From NCBI GenBank assembly GCA_023653785.1, contig JAMKCH010019723.1, positions 1 through 64,000 on the forward strand: a stretch of DNA of 64,000 nt, written 5' to 3'. The translations under genes were made by a program, and so were the position numbers. Source of the DNA: Ophioderma brevispina (Eukaryota; Echinodermata; Ophiuroidea; Amphilepidida; Ophiodermatidae). Positions 59,972-64,000 of the stretch are shown here, piece after piece; within the stretch, counting starts at the first letter, position 1; the number at the start of each line of letters is the position of its first letter. The notes under the pieces are model-generated. The model was not told the DNA's origin and did no database searches. It worked only from the letters and a program-made list of their open reading frames with translations.

Positions 59972-60337
59972 ATGCAAGATGTAATACACAAGTTGCAGCT
60001 ATTTAAGACTAGTACAAGAAATGCCAATGGCACCTATACAACATATAAAAAATACACGGTGCATGTCAGAACCGGTGTCAGAATCAACATACGGAGCTTC
60101 AATGCTCATAATAAGTTTAACAATAATCATGACTATTGGAAAAAGTGGTCTAGCAGCGTGCCAAACCTGGTAATCCATGAGCCTACACTAAAACCCTACC
60201 GAAAAAACATCACCTTACTGGGCGTGCTGTATGTCCACACTTTAAGGCCCGGACCCCGTAGACTAAGATCTCATGTCACCATCTCCCAGTCAAGGATTCC
60301 AGTAAACGCATTACTCCGGAAACTATTGTATATGTAA
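59972..60337 (+). CDS. Candidate ORF, 121 codons, unknown
   Basis: Starts at an ATG and ends at TAA. The product is basic and polar ('NANGTYTTYKKYTVHVRTGV', 'RKNITLLGVLYVHTL'). It lies inside copy 2 of the segmental duplication but has no counterpart in copy 1. A possible acceptor or donor pair was not found. I recognise no domain. It is the longest intact non-transposon frame with an ATG in the window, which is still within chance expectation. Confidence 0.25.
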   Translation: MQDVIHKLQLFKTSTRNANGTYTTYKKYTVHVRTGVRINIRSFNAHNKFNNNHDYWKKWSSSVPNLVIHEPTLKPYRKNITLLGVLYVHTLRPGPRRLRSHVTISQSRIPVNALLRKLLYM

Positions 60338-60554
60338 AGTAAATGTTAGTTCCATGGTGTCAGAATTGCACTACTTGAATTTCCTATTCAATTTCAATTC
60401 GTGCAAAATTAGGGCACATTTCGGTCAATAAATGGGAGAGGCGTGTTATTCTATAAGCGTGATGAGAGCTGCGAGATGTAAAATCATCTGTTGCAACTTA
60501 AAAGTAATTAAAATCCATGCAATTAATACTTGACAAACAACGTTGTGACCTCCC

Positions 60555-60690
60555 TTTGGTCTATATATAAGTTTTGATTGAGCATTACTTTGATGCTCAT
60601 TTAGTGGTAGACGTTTTGGCAAGCTGTCAACACTTCGAACTGACCGGACGGCTATTATAGGAAAGATACCTTGATGCGGTAGTTAACCTA
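60555..60690 (+). promoter_or_regulatory. Diverged copy of the TATA-like promoter block
   Basis: Aligns with 22860-23021. The TATA-like 'TCTATATATAAG' is kept. The position of the donor in copy 1 (GTAAGT) corresponds here to 'GCG/GTAGTTAACC', a weaker site. It may drive a paralogous gene further to the right, or be dead. Confidence 0.35.
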
Positions 60691-60984
60691 ATTTCATAGT
60701 CAGCAAAAAAAACCTTTTGTTCTGTTTGGGTTTTGTCTAGTGCTCCAGAGGACCGCGTATATTCTTTTAATTGCAATTTTATTGCATTTCCCTCATTTTT
60801 CATGTTTTTGTTTTATTATCTGAAAAAGGTATCAAGAAAAAAACCACGGGCCGAAAAAGTATGCAAATTAATGAAATACATTTAAGACCTGCCTCAAAAA
60901 AAATAGGGCCGTATGCCGTTGGACAGTTTTTCCCTGTTCTTTCTGATCAGGCCCCCTTCTCATCTCACGCAGGTAGGGGCAGAG

Positions 60985-61120
60985 AAAAGGAGAGCACGAG
61001 AGAGAGAGAGAGAGCGGAATAGAGAGAGAGAGAGAGAGAGAGAAGAGAGAGAGGAGATAGATAGATAGATAGATGGAGGTAGGAGGGATGGAGTGAGGGA
61101 TTGAGGGAAGGGAGATAGGA
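60985..61120 (+). repeat. (GA)n and (GATA)n microsatellite
   Basis: Two GA tracts separated by 'CGGAAT', then 'GATAGATAGATAGAT', then G-rich degenerate repeats. Confidence 0.9.
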
Positions 61121-61369
61121 GGGATAGAAAATCTATTATATTGAATCTCTTTGATTTTTAATGATCAAGGGTCATCTTCACGAATCTTCCAAACAGACTA
61201 ATCGGTATTTTTGGCGAAATGAGTTTTTTTTGCATAGTTGTCATACTACACAAAGCTCGTTTTCAGGTACCAATATGAGCCAAATACCATTCCAATTTTG
61301 GGGGGGTTTAATATTGTTTGTACTTTTTTGGAGAATCATACCCAAATAAACGACTATATACATTTTTAT

Positions 61370-61585
61370 GTACCTAACACAGCCGTATGGCACGCCGCAA
61401 ACCTCTGACGGCGCATTCAGCTTTTCGTTTCGTCGAATCCAAATGACGTATCAATCGACTATGGGATAATTCGAGAATCAACTCCATCTCAGTACACTGG
61501 CCAGGTCGCTGGTCGAAGTTGATGTTAGTAACTAAGTTTATCTGCTGATCAATATTTGCCTGCAGGCATGAGGTCTGAAGATAGG
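61370..61585 (-). CDS. Candidate terminal exon, minus strand, unknown product
   Basis: On the minus strand an acceptor 'TTTCCTATCTTCAG' precedes an open frame of about 65 codons: 'QQINLVTNINFDQRPGQCTE', then 'MELILELSHSRLIRHLDST', 'KAECAVRGLRRAIRLC' and a stop. Composition is protein-like and the base composition is less AT-rich than the flanks. No upstream exon with a matching donor could be found in 61.6-64 kb, and no domain is recognised. It could be a retroelement relic. Confidence 0.3.
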
Positions 61586-61599
61586 AAACCACCATATTT

Positions 61600-63430
61600 T
61601 AGAGTAATAGAATCAGAAACGAGTTACGTTTTTAAATAATCCATCACTACCCCTTTCAAGGCACATCTAAACAATATTTCAATAACGAAAGATGAACATG
61701 GTATACTACTTTTTCATTATCAACTACTACCCACATTGATAATCGTAAATATTGCAATTTAAAATTAAAACGTTAGAATGTGTGGAATTCAATTGACTAT
61801 GAAACCGTATAGTAAAAAGAACGACAAAATGACCCTTAAAATATAATGGTGTGTATATTGTACTTGATTAAAATTTATCAGCAAGGGAAAGTATTTTGTA
61901 GTAAAGCGTAACTATTCCCTCAAAAAGCATACGCAATAATCTGTTTGATTGACAAAAATCAAAGGAATGCATGGAAATAGCTGTTTTATTTCAAATTGTA
62001 GGCAAAGGAAATACTCCATCAACATCGACTTTGTTTAATCCGAAGTTGTTTGTTTTTACGATTTTTAGAAACATATCACGACTAATTGCCACTATACCCT
62101 TGCTATGTGGTTTTCGTTATTTGATAGTGTAGCCTACACGAATCTTGTATTATTTTCAGTATAGTTTGGATGTGGAAGCTTAATAATTATAATATTAAAA
62201 CCTAGATACACCGATTTAAAAAGTTGTCGTAATTGAAATGACTTAGTAGTAAGTCTTTCTTGTTTGGTAAACTAGAAATAAGGGGCCATTGATTCATTCA
62301 CTTTGGCAAAAGTAAAAAAAAATATATACCCCCAGGTATAAACAGATAATCAGACCGTTTCTCTACTTAATGTCCTAGTGTACTTGCAGGAACATGTGGG
62401 CTGTTACCAGTGCCAAACCCTTTTTTAAGGAAATATCGCCCGTTTGGGAGTAAATCGCCGTCATGTTCTACACCCACATTTAAGTACGACCGCAACTAAT
62501 GATCTCACGTAGCCCCACCTTGCCCTTTCTCTGATTCCGATGCAAAAACATGTATAATTCATGCTGCACTAATTTGCTTTATACGGTATTTTGTTGCAAA
62601 GCTGGTCGAAAACATGAAATAAATTTTTAGTTACAAAATAAAAAATGAACATCATCAGTCTCTTTCCATCCTCATTGAGACACTATTTTAACCTTTGAGA
62701 GGATTACGACACCAAGAAATCGTACAAAAGCATGGTCATTTCTGCGCCCTTGACAGGCAAACGAACATTCAATACCACATCTGAGGCGATTACTCTTTTT
62801 AGGCGACTCCTTTGACCTAGAACAGAGGACTTTTGAAGTTTATCTAAACAGACGAATCACTTTGTAATTAAATTGGCTCAAGTAAACAAGGATACTTGAT
62901 TACAAGAGTGCTCAATGAAGAACGTTTCAATATCCAGAATGTACATATATGGTAGAATAATTTTCTTCTTCTGTTTGGATGAATCGTGACGAATTCTGCG
63001 ATCAATCAATGACAATGATTTTTATGCCAGATAGACGGCAATTATAAGGGATTGTTCTTATAATTAACTATTTAGCGCCCCTCCCCTTATAGGCGCCCCT
63101 CGGACCATTAGCATTTCTAAAAGCAGGTGGCACATTTTTATTCATCCTATATACCAGAACTCCAGTCAAATTTGAATTATAATTCTTATTCAGTGGGCGG
63201 GGTTTAGTAAGCAAACTCGGAATATCATTGGTTGTTTGCCTATCCTTATTGAGACATATTAGATAGTGGCGTCGTCGCGAAGTGTTTATGCGCGCGTGTA
63301 TAAGATTACGCAGTGCACGCAGCTAGTATACGTGTTGGTTCATTTTTGACAGCGGGGGAATAATTTGGCACTTTACTATATTATTGTGAAATAAAAATAT
63401 TTTCGGGATTAAAACAACAAAACAAATAAG
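61600..63430. other. AT-rich DNA, no feature seen
   Basis: No open frame of note, no transposon motif and no repeat shared with the rest of the window was recognised. Confidence 0.4.
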
Positions 63431-63436
63431 AAGAAT

Positions 63437-63617
63437 AAAAGATAGGATTTGTTGTTTTGCCTATCTAATATCGTGTCATATTGGATGGGCAGTCCCATAT
63501 TTTGAGTACTAGTGGGCTAGCGGCTTTGCGGGGGGCCGGCATCCACTACTCAAAATATTGGACTGCCCATCCATGACACGATATTGATAGACAAAACAAA
63601 CAAATCCTATCTTTTAT
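63437..63617. mobile_element. MITE-like hairpin, ~180 bp
   Basis: 'AAAAGATAGGATTTGTTGTT', 'TAATATCGTGTCATATTGGA' and 'TGGGCAGTCCCATATTTTGA' on the left pair with their complements on the right over about 78 bp. The GC-rich centre contains 'GGCTTTGCGGGGGGCCGGC'. Confidence 0.8.
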
Positions 63618-63619
63618 CT

Positions 63620-64000
63620 CTAATTTTAATGTCATAATAATGGTTACAACTCACACAGCAGACTGTCAATTTTCCCAGTGACAGTGTTATTTAATGAAAC
63701 TATGTATTTGTGGATTATTCTAAATTTTTTACCGGCTTTTACAACGCATTTATTTAATGTACTGATCATTTGGTAGTTTTCAACCAAACCTAAGATTATT
63801 ATTGTGTTAATTAAAACGGCATTTCGCTCACTCCTTGCCTATATTCCCCCGAGTTTCATTTTTTAAATGTTTATGTCATTTGGATTTAAGTATCGTATGT
63901 GTGCATATTCGTACGTGCAGATTCATCTAATCAAAAGAATTTGCAATGTTGTATTTGCAATGTTGGCAATGGATATTCCAAAGGGTAAACCCTTTGTATT
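63620..64000. other. AT-rich DNA, no feature seen
   Basis: Nothing recognised up to the window end. Confidence 0.35.

Larger units (their letters stand above)
59400..60900 (+). repeat. Segmental duplication, copy 2 (partner at 21150-23160)
   Basis: Carries the same blocks in the same order as copy 1: 'TTTTGCATCAGTGACGACGA', 'TGATCACATTTCATCC', the TATA-like 'GGTCTATATATAAG' near 60559, 'TTTGGCAAGCTGTCAACA' and the A-rich end before 'TATGCA'. A G-rich insert of ~210 bp at about 59445-59660 splits the 'TTTCCTCTGG/CTGATCAC' block. Confidence 0.65.

Overview
The window is eukaryotic, intron-bearing, AT-rich DNA crowded with decayed transposable elements. The mix points to a marine invertebrate deuterostome (echinoderm, hemichordate or lancelet grade): CR1/jockey-like non-LTR retrotransposon tails with trinucleotide 3' ends, tRNA-headed SINEs, TTAA-flanked and TA-flanked MITEs, and long foldback repeats. 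No prokaryotic genes, rRNA, or complete stand-alone tRNA was seen. I cannot name the species.

The main content is one host gene on the + strand, assembled here from splice sites and reading-frame phase. It has twelve coding exons from about 25.34 to 48.49 kb and encodes a secreted, cysteine-containing protein of about 670 residues. It starts with a hydrophobic signal sequence and ends in a proline-rich tail. I do not know a formal name for it. The exon phases match at every junction once three single-base gaps (two in exon 9, one in exon 10) are allowed. A TATA-like promoter with a possible untranslated first exon lies about 2.3 kb upstream (22.86-23.02 kb), and a diverged copy of that promoter region lies at 59.4-60.9 kb.

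Layout: 0-3 kb, AT-rich DNA and a tandem duplication of about 0.8 kb units. 3-8 kb, A-rich sequence of unknown nature between two direct-repeat copies. 8-14 kb, dispersed repeats, a 1.57 kb terminal-inverted-repeat element and a foldback. 15.9-17.4 kb, a 5'-truncated non-LTR retrotransposon. 17.5-19.8 kb, G-rich repeats and a retroelement scrap. 21-23.2 kb, the duplicated promoter segment. 24.1-25.3 kb, a foldback. 25.3-48.5 kb, the gene, whose introns hold at least five non-LTR fragments, two SINEs, several foldbacks and an unusual hairpin array. 49-54.7 kb, TTAA elements and what looks like a retained haplotype duplication, then a retroelement split by a TTAA MITE. 55-59.3 kb, a series of large palindromic elements. 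59.4-61.6 kb, the second promoter-like copy and weak exon candidates. 61.6-64 kb, mostly featureless with one MITE-like hairpin.

All calls come from reading the sequence by eye. Family assignments of transposon fragments rest on conserved protein motifs and tail structures, not on database searches.
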